From: Telmatospirillum sp.
GTDB lineage: Bacteria > Pseudomonadota > Alphaproteobacteria > CACIAM-22H2
Assembly (NCBI GenBank): GCA_020248985.1
Contig: JADCGL010000020.1
Coordinates: 1 to 64,000, forward strand
DNA length: 64,000 nt
Reading direction: 5' to 3'
Of this stretch, positions 18,684 to 29,419 are shown in pieces (positions within the stretch are counted from its first letter, which is position 1; the number at the start of each line of letters is the position of its first letter). The position numbers were made by a program, and so were the translations under genes. The notes beneath the pieces are model-generated. The model was not told where the DNA came from. It saw only the letters and a program-made list of their open reading frames with translations, and did no database searches.

Positions 18684-20618
18684 CTATCCCCAGCGTTTCT
18701 GCCAGCTTCGGAACATCAAGACGGTCCACAAAGCGTAGGTGCGGTCCTCGCCCGCCTGGTGGGCGGCCCACGCGGCCGCAATCGGGGCGGGCGCCAATAT
18801 GCCGTCGGCGGCGATGGCGGCGGGATCGAGCAAGTCGGCCGCCCAGTCGCGCAAGGACCCGCGCAGCCACGCCCCGATGGGGACGGCAAAGCCCATTTTG
18901 GGCCGCTCGAACAATTCGCGCGGCACGTAGCGCGCCAGGATCTCGCGCAAGATCCATTTGCCTTCGCCGCCGCGCAGCTTCATGTGCGGCGGCAAGCGCC
19001 ACGCGTGCTCGACCACGCGGTGGTCGAGCAGCGGATTGCGGCCTTCGAGCCCCACGGCCATCGTGGCGCGATCGACCTTCGTCAGCACGTCGTCGGGCAG
19101 ATAGGTCAGCGTATCCAAGAGCTGCATGCGAGCGGCAAAATCCGGCATGTCGGCGGCCATCGTCTTGTCCCAGATCGGGCCGTCCGGTTCGGAGGCACCC
19201 GGCACCAACATGCGCGGATCGGGCCATTGGCTCACGAGCCCGCGATAGATCGCCGACGGATCGTCGGCGCGCAGCAAGGCTGCCATTTTTGCGGCTTTTT
19301 CGGCCGGACGCACGGGTCGCTTGGATGCGGGCAGCAACGCACTCAGCAGCCGATAGCCGGTTTCGCCGGGCAAGGTCATGGCGCTTGCGATCGTGCGCCG
19401 CAGCCAGCGCGGCAAAAAGCGCAGATCGCTTTCCAAGCGGTCGGCCCAGACATGGCGATTGTAGCCGGCAAAACTCTCGTCGCCGCCGTCGCCGGACAAA
19501 GCCACGGTCACGTGCTGGCGCGTCATCTGCGCCACGAGATAGGTGGGGATCTGCGAGGCGTCGGCAAACGGCTCGTCGTAGAATGCGGCGAGATTCGGGA
19601 TCACGTCGCGCGCTTGGGTAGGCGTTACGTAGAGCTCGGTATGCGCGCAGCCCAGATGTGCAGCGACTGCTTTGGCGTGTTTTGCTTCGTCGTAGCCCGC
19701 TTCGTCGAAACCGATCGTGAAGGTCCGCACGGGTGTCGCGCTTTGCGCCTGCATCAGCGCCACAACGAGCGAGGAGTCGATGCCGCCCGAAAGAAAAGCG
19801 CCGAGCGGCACGTCGGCGATCATGCGTTTGGCGACCGCGTCGCGCAGCAGCCGGTCGAGATTTTCGATCTCGGTCGCGTCGTCGACGGGCGTCGTCCAGT
19901 TTGCGCGGCCTGCAACGGCAACATCGCGCGCCGACCAATAGGGCTCGAGGCGCGGTTCCCTTCCCTCTTGCCATTCGAGCAGCGTGCCCGGCGGCAGTTT
20001 TTTGGCCTCGCGATAGATCGTGGCGGGACCGGGCACGTCGGCATGGCGGAAATAGGCCACGAGTGCGTCGCGGTCCAATGTGGGCGCGAAGCCAGGGGCC
20101 GCGCGCAGCGCTTTGAGTTCGGAGCCGAAGATGAGCCGCGTACCGTCGCACGCATAGTAGAGCGGCTTCACGCCGAGCCGGTCGCGGATCAGCCACAGGT
20201 TTTTCGACTGTCGATCCCACAGGGCGATCGCGAACATGCCGACGGTTTTTTCGATCGTGGCGCGCACCCCCCAGCGCGAAAAACCTTCGAGCATCACTTC
20301 GGTGTCGGAGGTGCCGCGAAAGCGCACGCCGACCGACTCCAACTCGGCGCGCAGTTCGCGGAAATTGAAAATCTCGCCGTTGTAGGTGACGACGTAGCGC
20401 CCGTCGGCCGAATGCATCGGCTGCACGCCGGTCGGCGACAGATCGACGATGGCAAGGCGCCGATGGCCAAGCCCGATTCCGGCCGCTTCGTCGGTCCAGA
20501 TATCCGCCCCGTCGGGTCCGCGATGGGCAAGCGTGTCGTTCATGCGGCGCAGATGGGCCGCCAACGCGCTTTCGCCGTGCCGCTGGCGCCGATCCAGAAT
20601 GCCGCTGATGCCACACAT
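18684..20618 (-). CDS. asnB: Asparagine synthase (glutamine-hydrolysing) family
   Basis: The N-terminal Ntn glutaminase domain has the catalytic C2 (MCGISGIL) and the FNFRELR and NGEIF elements. The C-terminal ATP-pyrophosphatase domain has the SGGIDSS loop near residue 265 and SGDGGDE further on. The 644-residue length is typical of AsnB proteins found in polysaccharide and exosortase clusters, where they may make asparagine or amidate a sugar acid; sequence does not decide. One of three GTTCA-N5-TGAAC palindromes lies 21 bases upstream of its ATG, so it probably shares a regulator with the divergent EPS regulator gene. Confidence 0.9.
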   Translation of the reverse strand: MCGISGILDRRQRHGESALAAHLRRMNDTLAHRGPDGADIWTDEAAGIGLGHRRLAIVDLSPTGVQPMHSADGRYVVTYNGEIFNFRELRAELESVGVRFRGTSDTEVMLEGFSRWGVRATIEKTVGMFAIALWDRQSKNLWLIRDRLGVKPLYYACDGTRLIFGSELKALRAAPGFAPTLDRDALVAYFRHADVPGPATIYREAKKLPPGTLLEWQEGREPRLEPYWSARDVAVAGRANWTTPVDDATEIENLDRLLRDAVAKRMIADVPLGAFLSGGIDSSLVVALMQAQSATPVRTFTIGFDEAGYDEAKHAKAVAAHLGCAHTELYVTPTQARDVIPNLAAFYDEPFADASQIPTYLVAQMTRQHVTVALSGDGGDESFAGYNRHVWADRLESDLRFLPRWLRRTIASAMTLPGETGYRLLSALLPASKRPVRPAEKAAKMAALLRADDPSAIYRGLVSQWPDPRMLVPGASEPDGPIWDKTMAADMPDFAARMQLLDTLTYLPDDVLTKVDRATMAVGLEGRNPLLDHRVVEHAWRLPPHMKLRGGEGKWILREILARYVPRELFERPKMGFAVPIGAWLRGSLRDWAADLLDPAAIAADGILAPAPIAAAWAAHQAGEDRTYALWTVLMFRSWQKRWG

Positions 20619-20638
20619 GAGGCGCAGGCTATCGCAAT

Positions 20639-20653
20639 GTTCATGGTGTGAAC
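20639..20653. promoter_or_regulatory. Operator-like palindrome, copy 1 (asnB side)
   Basis: GTTCA-TGGTG-TGAAC. The arms are identical to two further copies in the same intergenic region. It sits 21 bases upstream of the asnB start, where a bound repressor would block asnB expression. Confidence 0.6.
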
Positions 20654-20706
20654 AGAAGATCGTCGTTTTTCGCTCGAAAATTATTAAGCCATTGAAAAAT
20701 ATATGT

Positions 20707-20721
20707 GTTCAATTTTTGAAC
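20707..20721. promoter_or_regulatory. Operator-like palindrome, copy 2
   Basis: GTTCA-ATTTT-TGAAC, in effect a 6-bp arm with a TTT centre. It lies just upstream of the candidate -35 box of the regulator gene. Its centre is 24 bases from that of copy 3, about two helical turns. Confidence 0.65.
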
Positions 20722-20725
20722 GGCA

Positions 20726-20755
20726 TTGACGTTCAGATTTTGAACGCGATATAGT
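20726..20755 (+). promoter_or_regulatory. Candidate promoter of the EPS regulator/NusG-like operon
   Basis: TTGACG (20726-20731) and TATAGT (20750-20755) with an 18-base spacer make a good sigma70-type promoter. Operator copy 3 fills the spacer and copy 2 abuts the -35 box. Transcription would begin near 20762, only a few bases before the ATG at 20765, and there is no Shine-Dalgarno sequence, so the message may be leaderless or nearly so. Confidence 0.6.
20731..20745. promoter_or_regulatory. Operator-like palindrome, copy 3 (within promoter spacer)
   Basis: GTTCA-GATTT-TGAAC, extended to CGTTCA/TGAACG. It sits between the candidate -35 and -10 boxes, a classical repressor position, and suggests autoregulation of the downstream winged-helix gene. 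Confidence 0.65.
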
Positions 20756-20764
20756 GCCCCTCCC

Positions 20765-21433
20765 ATGAGCGAGCCCGTTGCCCCCAAAATCGAGCGCGAA
20801 TCGACCGCCCTGCTGTTGGGCGTTTTGTCGGCGGTCGAGCGCGATTCGCGCGTGACCCAGCGCTCGATGTCGAGCGAGTTGGGCGTGGCCCTCGGCCTTG
20901 CCAATGCGGTCTTGAAGCGTTGCGTGCGCAAAGGCCTGATTAAAATTTCGACGGCACCGCTCAACCGCTACGCCTATTATTTGACGCCGAGCGGCTTCAG
21001 CGAAAAAGCGCGGCTGACGAGCGAATATCTGCGCGCTTCGTTCGATCTCTTTCGCAAGGCGCGCAGCCAATATGCCGAAATCTTCGGCCGTTTCGCAGCA
21101 CGCGGGCTGAAGCGCATCGTGCTGGTCGGCGCTTCCGAATTGGCCGAAGCCGCCTTGCTGTCGGCGCGCGAGGCCAATGTCGAAATCGTCGCACTGGTCG
21201 ATGCGAGCAAGGTCGGCGAGGCGCATATCGGTTTTGCGATCGCGGGCGGCCTTGCTGGCATTGCCGTGCCTTTCGATGCCGTCGTGCTGTGCAGCATGCG
21301 CGACCCGCAAGGCGCATATCTTCAATCGCTCGACGAGGCTGCTGCCCTCGGGCTCGAGGCTTCGCGCGTGGCGGGGCCGGCCTTGCTGCGGTTGCGCGCG
21401 CCCGCCTCGACCGGCGCGGAGAACGCGGCATGA
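20765..21433 (+). CDS. Winged-helix (EPS-associated MarR-type) transcriptional regulator with C-terminal Rossmann-like domain
   Basis: The 222-residue protein begins with a winged-helix DNA-binding domain (about residues 10-85). Its RSMSSELGVALGLANAVLKRC recognition region and YYLTPSGFSEKA wing match the small MarR-like regulators that accompany alphaproteobacterial exopolysaccharide clusters. Those are usually about half this length. Here residues about 115-205 add a segment KRIVLVGASELAEAA followed by EIVALVDAS, which looks like a nucleotide-binding Rossmann fold and may be a sensor. It is preceded by three palindromes and overlaps the NusG-like gene (ATGA), so it is likely autoregulated and controls the polysaccharide operon. 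Confidence 0.78.
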   Translation: MSEPVAPKIERESTALLLGVLSAVERDSRVTQRSMSSELGVALGLANAVLKRCVRKGLIKISTAPLNRYAYYLTPSGFSEKARLTSEYLRASFDLFRKARSQYAEIFGRFAARGLKRIVLVGASELAEAALLSAREANVEIVALVDASKVGEAHIGFAIAGGLAGIAVPFDAVVLCSMRDPQGAYLQSLDEAAALGLEASRVAGPALLRLRAPASTGAENAA

Positions 21434-21933
21434 GCGCTTGGTACGCCGTGCATTGCCAACCGCTGGCCGAACAGCGGGCGGCGGCCAATCTGCGCCGCCA
21501 GGGCTACGAGACCTATCTGCCGCTCTATCGCCGCCGCCGCAGCCATGCGCGGCGCGTCGAGCTCGTCGAGCGGCCGCTGTTCGCGCGCTATCTGTTCGTG
21601 CGCTTCGATCCGGCGGTCGATCGCTGGCGCCCCATTCTGGGCACGTTCGGCGTCTGCGGCCTCGTGCGCATCGGCGACACGCCTCTGCCGGTGCCCACGC
21701 GCGTGATCGAAGCGCTGCAGCGCGGCCAAGCCGAGCGCATGTTCGACGAATCGTTGGAGCCCGCGCGCAAATTCTCGGTCGGGGCCGGCATTCGCGTGCT
21801 GGCCGGGCCGTTCGCCGATCTCGTCGGCAAGTTCCAGGGCTTGGCCGACGCCGAGCGCGTGATCGTTCTGCTCGATCTTCTCGGGCGGGAAGTACGCGTG
21901 CGTCTGCCGAGCCGTGCGGTAGCCGCCGTCTGA
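21430..21933 (+). CDS. NusG/RfaH-like transcription antitermination factor
   Basis: The protein has 167 residues. An NGN domain (WYAVHCQPLAEQRAAANLRRQGYETYLP; LFARYLFVRFD; LVRIGDTPLPVP) spans about 1-100, and a KOW-type C-terminal domain (VLAGPFADLVGKFQGL) about 120-165. NusG paralogues encoded at the head of polysaccharide operons bind paused RNA polymerase and prevent early termination over long operons; RfaH is the studied example. The ATG at 21430 overlaps the stop of the regulator gene. The next 113 bases hold a stem-loop and an ops-like motif, consistent with local action on the 40-kb gene run that follows. Confidence 0.88.
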   Translation: MSAWYAVHCQPLAEQRAAANLRRQGYETYLPLYRRRRSHARRVELVERPLFARYLFVRFDPAVDRWRPILGTFGVCGLVRIGDTPLPVPTRVIEALQRGQAERMFDESLEPARKFSVGAGIRVLAGPFADLVGKFQGLADAERVIVLLDLLGREVRVRLPSRAVAAV

Positions 21934-21965
21934 TCCTGCGGCGCGGTGCGGCCTTTGTGGTTCAG

Positions 21966-21996
21966 GTTCTCCGGGCGACATCGCTGTCACCCGAAC
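21966..21996 (+). promoter_or_regulatory. Stem-loop in the leader of the polysaccharide operon
   Basis: CGGGcGACA-TCGC-TGTCaCCCG (one mismatch, tetraloop) is extended by GTT/AAC pairing around a three-base bulge. It lies 33 bases after the NusG-like gene and directly before an ops-like motif. It may be a pause or attenuation element; no T-tract follows, so an intrinsic terminator is less likely. Confidence 0.45.
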
Positions 21997-22008
21997 TGCG
22001 GTAGCATG
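21997..22008 (+). promoter_or_regulatory. ops-like element (candidate antiterminator loading site)
   Basis: TGCGGTAGCATG matches the enterobacterial ops element (GGCGGTAGnnTG) at nine of its ten fixed positions. It lies in the untranslated stretch between the NusG-like gene and the first sugar gene, where such a site would be expected. The 8-base core also occurs by chance inside coding sequence in this window, so the call is tentative. Confidence 0.35.
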
Positions 22009-22046
22009 GTCGTTTTCCGCTGCGGCCTTTTCGGGAAAGTTCACGC

Positions 22047-25439
<3,393 letters not shown>

Positions 25440-25443
<4 letters not shown>

Positions 25444-26591
25444 GCGTGCGCTACTGCAGCCACTGCCTCTATCCGGATTCGAAACCGGATCTGAAGTTCG
25501 ACGCGCGCGGCGTCTGCTCGGCCTGCGTCGGCTACGAAAATCGCAAGGCGGTGGATTGGGACAAGCGTCGTGCGGAGTTCGTCGCCGTCACGGATCGCTA
25601 CCGGTCCAAAAACGGCTCGAACTACGACTGCATCGTGCCGGTCTCGGGCGGCAAGGATTCGACCTACCAGGTCATCCGCCTGCTGCAGCAAGGCCTCAAT
25701 CCGGTCTGCGTGACGGCAATGACCGATTCGCTGTCCGACGTCGGCCGCCGCAATCTCGAGAACATCGCCAAGCTCGGCGTCGACCATATTGCGGTCACGC
25801 TGAATCCGACCGTCCGCCGCCGCATCAATCGGCTGGCGCTCACGGAAATCGGCGACGTGTCGTGGCCCGAGCATGTCGCCATTTTCACGGTGCCTGTGCG
25901 CATGGCGGCTCAGCTCGGCGTGCAGCTGATCGTTTGGGGCGAAAACTCGCAGGACGAATATGGCGGCCCTGCCGCCGCCCAGACGAAATCGACGCTCGAC
26001 CGGCGCTGGCTCGAAGAGTTCGGCGGCCTTCTCGGCCTGCGCGTTTCCGACCTCGTCGGGCTCGAAGGGATCGAGCAGCGCAACCTCATCCAGTACACCT
26101 ATCCGACCGACGCGCAGCTGAAGGCCTCGGGCGTGACAGGGATCTTCCTCGGCTACTATTTTCCGTGGGACGGGTACCAGAACGCGCTCATCGCCCAGGG
26201 CTTCGGTTTTGAGACGATCGGCCCGATGGTCGAGGGCTCGCTTGCCAACTACGAAAATCTCGACAATTTCCAGACCGGCATCCACGACTATTTCAAGTAT
26301 CTGAAATTCGGCTTCGGGCGTGCGACCGACATCGCCAACAACCATGTGCGCCGCGGCCGCCTCACGCGCGAGGACGCCGTGGCGCTGGTTCGCCGCCACG
26401 ACGGCAAGTTTCCGTGGACCTATCTGGGGCGTCCGCTGGCCGAGATCCTCAAGGAGTTCGACATGACGGTCGACGAGTTCCTGGTGGTGTGCGACCGGTT
26501 CACGAACAAGCGGCTGTTCCGCACCGACAATCGCGGCAAACCGATGCGCGACCGCGAAGGCAATCTCGTCCCGCTTTTCGAGCTGGCGTAA
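25440..26591 (+). CDS. N-acetyl sugar amidotransferase (PseA/WbpG/WbuX-like), copy 1
   Basis: The family forms an acetamidino group on an N-acetyl sugar using ammonia from a HisH/HisF-type pair and ATP. The 383-residue protein has an N-terminal zinc-type motif (C6, C9 and a second CxxC at CSAC) and the PP-loop VSGGKDST near residue 65, the ATP-binding core of this family. The following two genes encode the ammonia-supplying partners, completing the module. It starts at ATG 25440, overlapping pseC. A second, diverged copy starts at 29420. Which N-acetyl group and which sugar is modified is inference. Confidence 0.92.
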
Positions 26592-26602
26592 GGAAAAGCG
26601 CG

Positions 26603-27232
26603 ATGCCTGCCGGCCTCACCGCGATCGTCGACTACGGGATCTGCAACATCGATTCGATCGCGCGCGCCCTCGAAGATTTGGGGGCGAACGTCGAAAAGAC
26701 GCGCGATCCGCGGACGGTGGAGCGCGCCGAAAGGATCGTGCTGCCCGGCGTGGGCGCGTTCGGTGCGGCGATGGCCAATCTGCGCAAATGGGGCTTGCAC
26801 GACGCCATTCGCGCGCGCGTGCTGCAGGCGGACGTGCCGTTCCTGGGCATTTGCCTCGGCATGCAGCTGATGGCTTCGCGCGGCGAAGAATACGGCGCGC
26901 ATGAAGGTCTCGACCTCGTGCCCGGCACGGCGCGCCATCTCGTTGCGAAGAATGCCGACGAGCGCATCCCGCATATCGGCTGGAACGAAGTCGTTCCAGC
27001 ACACGGCGATCCGCTGTTCGCGGGCATCGCGTCGGCGAGCGATTTCTATTTCGTGCATTCCTACCATCTCGTGCCCGACGACGATGCGGCGGCTCTTGCG
27101 CGCACGCCCTATTGCGGCGGCTTCGTTTCGGCCGTCGGCGCCGCCGGGCGCCCGATTTTCGGCACGCAGTTCCATCCCGAAAAAAGCCAGCGCAACGGCC
27201 AGCGGCTGCTGCAGAACTTCCTGGCGATCTGA
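26603..27232 (+). CDS. hisH: HisH-like glutamine amidotransferase subunit, copy 1 (sugar amidation module)
   Basis: This is a class I glutaminase of 209 residues related to HisH. It has the nucleophile cysteine in GICLGMQL and the His-Glu pair in TQFHPEKS, so glutamine hydrolysis should be intact. In O-antigen and pseudaminate clusters such proteins (WbpY/WbuY type) feed ammonia through a HisF-like barrel to an N-acetyl sugar amidotransferase. It lies between that amidotransferase gene and the HisF-like gene. A role in histidine synthesis is unlikely because no other his genes are nearby and its HisF partner is altered. Confidence 0.9.
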   Translation: MPAGLTAIVDYGICNIDSIARALEDLGANVEKTRDPRTVERAERIVLPGVGAFGAAMANLRKWGLHDAIRARVLQADVPFLGICLGMQLMASRGEEYGAHEGLDLVPGTARHLVAKNADERIPHIGWNEVVPAHGDPLFAGIASASDFYFVHSYHLVPDDDAAALARTPYCGGFVSAVGAAGRPIFGTQFHPEKSQRNGQRLLQNFLAI

Positions 27233-27239
27233 AGCGGCA

Positions 27240-27998
27240 ATGCTCAAAACGCGCATCATGCCCACGCTGCTCTTCAAAGGTTTCGGCCTTGTGAAGGGCG
27301 TGGGGTTCGATTCGTGGCGCCGCGTGGGTGCGGCCCTGCAGTCGATCCGGGTCTACAATCTGCGCGAAGTCGACGAGCTCGTGTTTCTCGACATCGGTGC
27401 GCGCGAGCGCGGCGGCAAGCCCGATTTCCGCGAGATCGACGAGCTGGCCGACAATTGCCACATGCCGATGACGGTCGGCGGCGGCGTCTCCACGATGGAG
27501 GATTTCCGCAGCCTGCTCGCGGTCGGTGCCGACAAGGTGGCCGTCAATAGTGCGGCGCTCGAGACCCCCGATCTGATCCGCGACGCGTCGCGCGAATTCG
27601 GCGCGCAATGCGTGGTCGTGTCGATCGATTTCCGCCGCCATGCCGACGGACGCCTCGAAGTGTTCACGCATTGCGGCAAGACGGCGACCGGCCGCGATCC
27701 GGTCGCTTGGGCCAAGGATGCGGCAGCGCGCGGGGCGGGCGAAATCCTGCTCACCAACATCGAGCGCGACGGTGCGATGACCGGCTACGACGTTGCGGCC
27801 GTTGCGGCCGTGGCGGCTGCCGTCGACGTTCCGGTAGTCGCATCGGGCGGCTGCGGCACCTACCAGGACATGGCCGACGTGCTTTCCGGCAGCCGGGCTG
27901 CCGCCGTCGCCGCTGCGGCGATGTTCCATTTCACCGAGCAGACGCCGCGCGAGGCCAAACGCTTCCTGGCCGAGCGCGGGTTTCGCGTCCGGCGCTAG
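27240..27998 (+). CDS. hisF: HisF-like ammonia-channelling barrel, copy 1 (sugar amidation module)
   Basis: This is a TIM-barrel protein of 252 residues homologous to imidazole glycerol phosphate synthase HisF. The phosphate-binding and barrel motifs remain (MTVGGGVS, NSAALETP, LLTNIERDG, VVASGGCG). The catalytic aspartate D11 of HisF (in the CLDV motif) is leucine here (TLLF), while D130 is kept. This fits the WbuZ/WbpZ-type paralogues that pass ammonia to a sugar amidotransferase rather than forming an imidazole. The ATG at 27240 follows the HisH-like stop by 7 bases, and the next gene starts one base after its stop. Confidence 0.9.
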   Translation: MLKTRIMPTLLFKGFGLVKGVGFDSWRRVGAALQSIRVYNLREVDELVFLDIGARERGGKPDFREIDELADNCHMPMTVGGGVSTMEDFRSLLAVGADKVAVNSAALETPDLIRDASREFGAQCVVVSIDFRRHADGRLEVFTHCGKTATGRDPVAWAKDAAARGAGEILLTNIERDGAMTGYDVAAVAAVAAAVDVPVVASGGCGTYQDMADVLSGSRAAAVAAAAMFHFTEQTPREAKRFLAERGFRVRR

Positions 27999-27999
27999 C

Positions 28000-28713
28000 A
28001 TGCGTACCGTCGTCGTCGTCCAAGCGCGCGTCGGCTCCACGCGATTGCCCGGCAAGGTGCTGCTCGAACTCGGCGGCAGGCCGGTGCTTGGCCATGTGCT
28101 CGAACGCGCAGGCCTGATCGCGGGAATCGATGCGGTCGTTTGCGCCGTACCTGCGGGAAGCGAAAACGATCCGATCGCGGCGGTTGCCCAAGCGGCGGGC
28201 GTTGCGGTGCATCGCGGGCCCGAGCGCGACGTGCTGCAGCGCTATCTGGGAGCCGCCGAGGAAGCCGGGGCGGACACGGTCATACGCGTGACGAGCGATT
28301 GTCCGCTTTTCGACGGTGCCGTCGGCAGCGCGCTGCTGCGGCTTCATCGGCAAACGCGCGCCGACTACTCGTCGAACACGAATCCGCGCACCTATCCCAA
28401 GGGCCTCGACTGCGAGGTTTTCGAGATGCCAGTGCTGCGCGCCGCCGCGGCCGCAACGGCCCTGCCCGAAGACCGCGAGCACGTCACCTCGTGGATGATC
28501 CGCGCGCCGGAATTGCGGCGCTCCAACCTGTCGTCGGGCCGCTCCGATCTGGCCGAACTGCGTTGGACGCTCGACTATCCGGAAGACTACACGTTTTTCG
28601 GCGCCGTTTGGGCGCACGGTCAGGCGCACCGCCATCTCGGCATGGCGGAAGTCCTGTCGGTGCTGGCCGCGCATCCCGAAATCGCCGCCATCAACGGCGC
28701 CATCAAGTCCTAG
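28000..28713 (+). CDS. SpsF/PseF-type cytidylyltransferase, copy 1
   Basis: This is a nucleotidyltransferase of 237 residues with the N-terminal VVVQARVGSTRLPGKVL motif of the SpsF/CMP-sugar synthetase group, TSDCPLFDG for metal/nucleotide contacts, and RWTLDYPEDY at the C-terminal end. In pseudaminate and spore-coat clusters these proteins activate the ulosonic acid with CTP. A second, longer homologue is encoded at 33408, so the two may act on different acids or have diverged. It follows the HisF-like gene by one base and precedes a hairpin and a methyltransferase gene. Confidence 0.82.
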   Translation: MRTVVVVQARVGSTRLPGKVLLELGGRPVLGHVLERAGLIAGIDAVVCAVPAGSENDPIAAVAQAAGVAVHRGPERDVLQRYLGAAEEAGADTVIRVTSDCPLFDGAVGSALLRLHRQTRADYSSNTNPRTYPKGLDCEVFEMPVLRAAAAATALPEDREHVTSWMIRAPELRRSNLSSGRSDLAELRWTLDYPEDYTFFGAVWAHGQAHRHLGMAEVLSVLAAHPEIAAINGAIKS

Positions 28714-28718
28714 CGATT

Positions 28719-28736
28719 CGCGCCCAGTCGGGCGCG
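28719..28736 (+). other. Stem-loop after the SpsF-like gene
   Basis: CGCGCCC-AGTC-GGGCGCG forms a perfect 7-bp stem with a tetraloop, six bases after the stop codon. No T-run follows. It lies between the two amidotransferase modules and may stabilise the upstream message or tune expression. Confidence 0.4.
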
Positions 28737-28773
28737 GTCGCTTCAAACCGCCTTGCAACGGGAAAACCTGAAA

Positions 28774-29400
28774 ATGACAACACCGCAAATCGAATTTTGG
28801 CGCGGCGATTTCGGCAATGCCTACACCGACCGCAACGCGCTGCGCCCCGAGCTCATGCGCGCGCGCACGATGCTGTGGAGCGAGATTCTGCGGGTCATGC
28901 GCGGCGACGGGCCGCGCACGATCCTCGAGGTGGGCGCAAATATCGGCGTCAATCTCCGCGCCTTGTCGTTCCTCACCGACGCGCGCAAACGCGCGGTCGA
29001 GCCCAACGACAGCGCGCGCGCAATCCTCGTCGAAGACAAGGTCGTCGAAGCCGACGATGCGCGTCCCGGAATGGCTGCGGCGATCCCCTGGCCCGATGCG
29101 AGTGCGGAACTCGTTTTCACCTCGGGCGTGCTGATCCATATCCATCCCGACCATCTCGAAGCGTCGATGCGCGACATGCACCGCGTCTCGTCGCGGTGGG
29201 TGCTGTCGATCGAGTATTTCGCCGATCGGCCCGAAGAGGTCCGCTATCGCGGCCACGAGGGCGTTCTGTTCAAGCGGGATTTCGGCGGAATGTGGCTCGA
29301 CCTCTTCCCCGACCTCAAACTCGCCGGCTGCGGCTTCTGCTGGAAGCGCGAAACCGGGCTCGACAATCTCACCTGGTGGCTGTTCCGCAAGCCCGTCTGA
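28774..29400 (+). CDS. Pseudaminic acid biosynthesis-associated methyltransferase
   Basis: This is a SAM-dependent methyltransferase of 208 residues whose start (IEFWRGDFGNAYTDRN) and SAM motif (ILEVGANIGVNLRAL) match the methylases that occur with pseudaminate genes. Downstream elements include VFTSGVLIHIHPDHL and LSIEYFADRPEEVRYRGHEG. It may N- or O-methylate the sugar, for example an amidino group; the acceptor is inferred only from context. I chose the ATG at 28774 over an in-frame codon at 28753 because homology begins there. The next gene starts 19 bases after its stop. Confidence 0.87.
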   Translation: MTTPQIEFWRGDFGNAYTDRNALRPELMRARTMLWSEILRVMRGDGPRTILEVGANIGVNLRALSFLTDARKRAVEPNDSARAILVEDKVVEADDARPGMAAAIPWPDASAELVFTSGVLIHIHPDHLEASMRDMHRVSSRWVLSIEYFADRPEEVRYRGHEGVLFKRDFGGMWLDLFPDLKLAGCGFCWKRETGLDNLTWWLFRKPV

Positions 29401-29419
29401 CAGCAAGGATCGCAATCCC

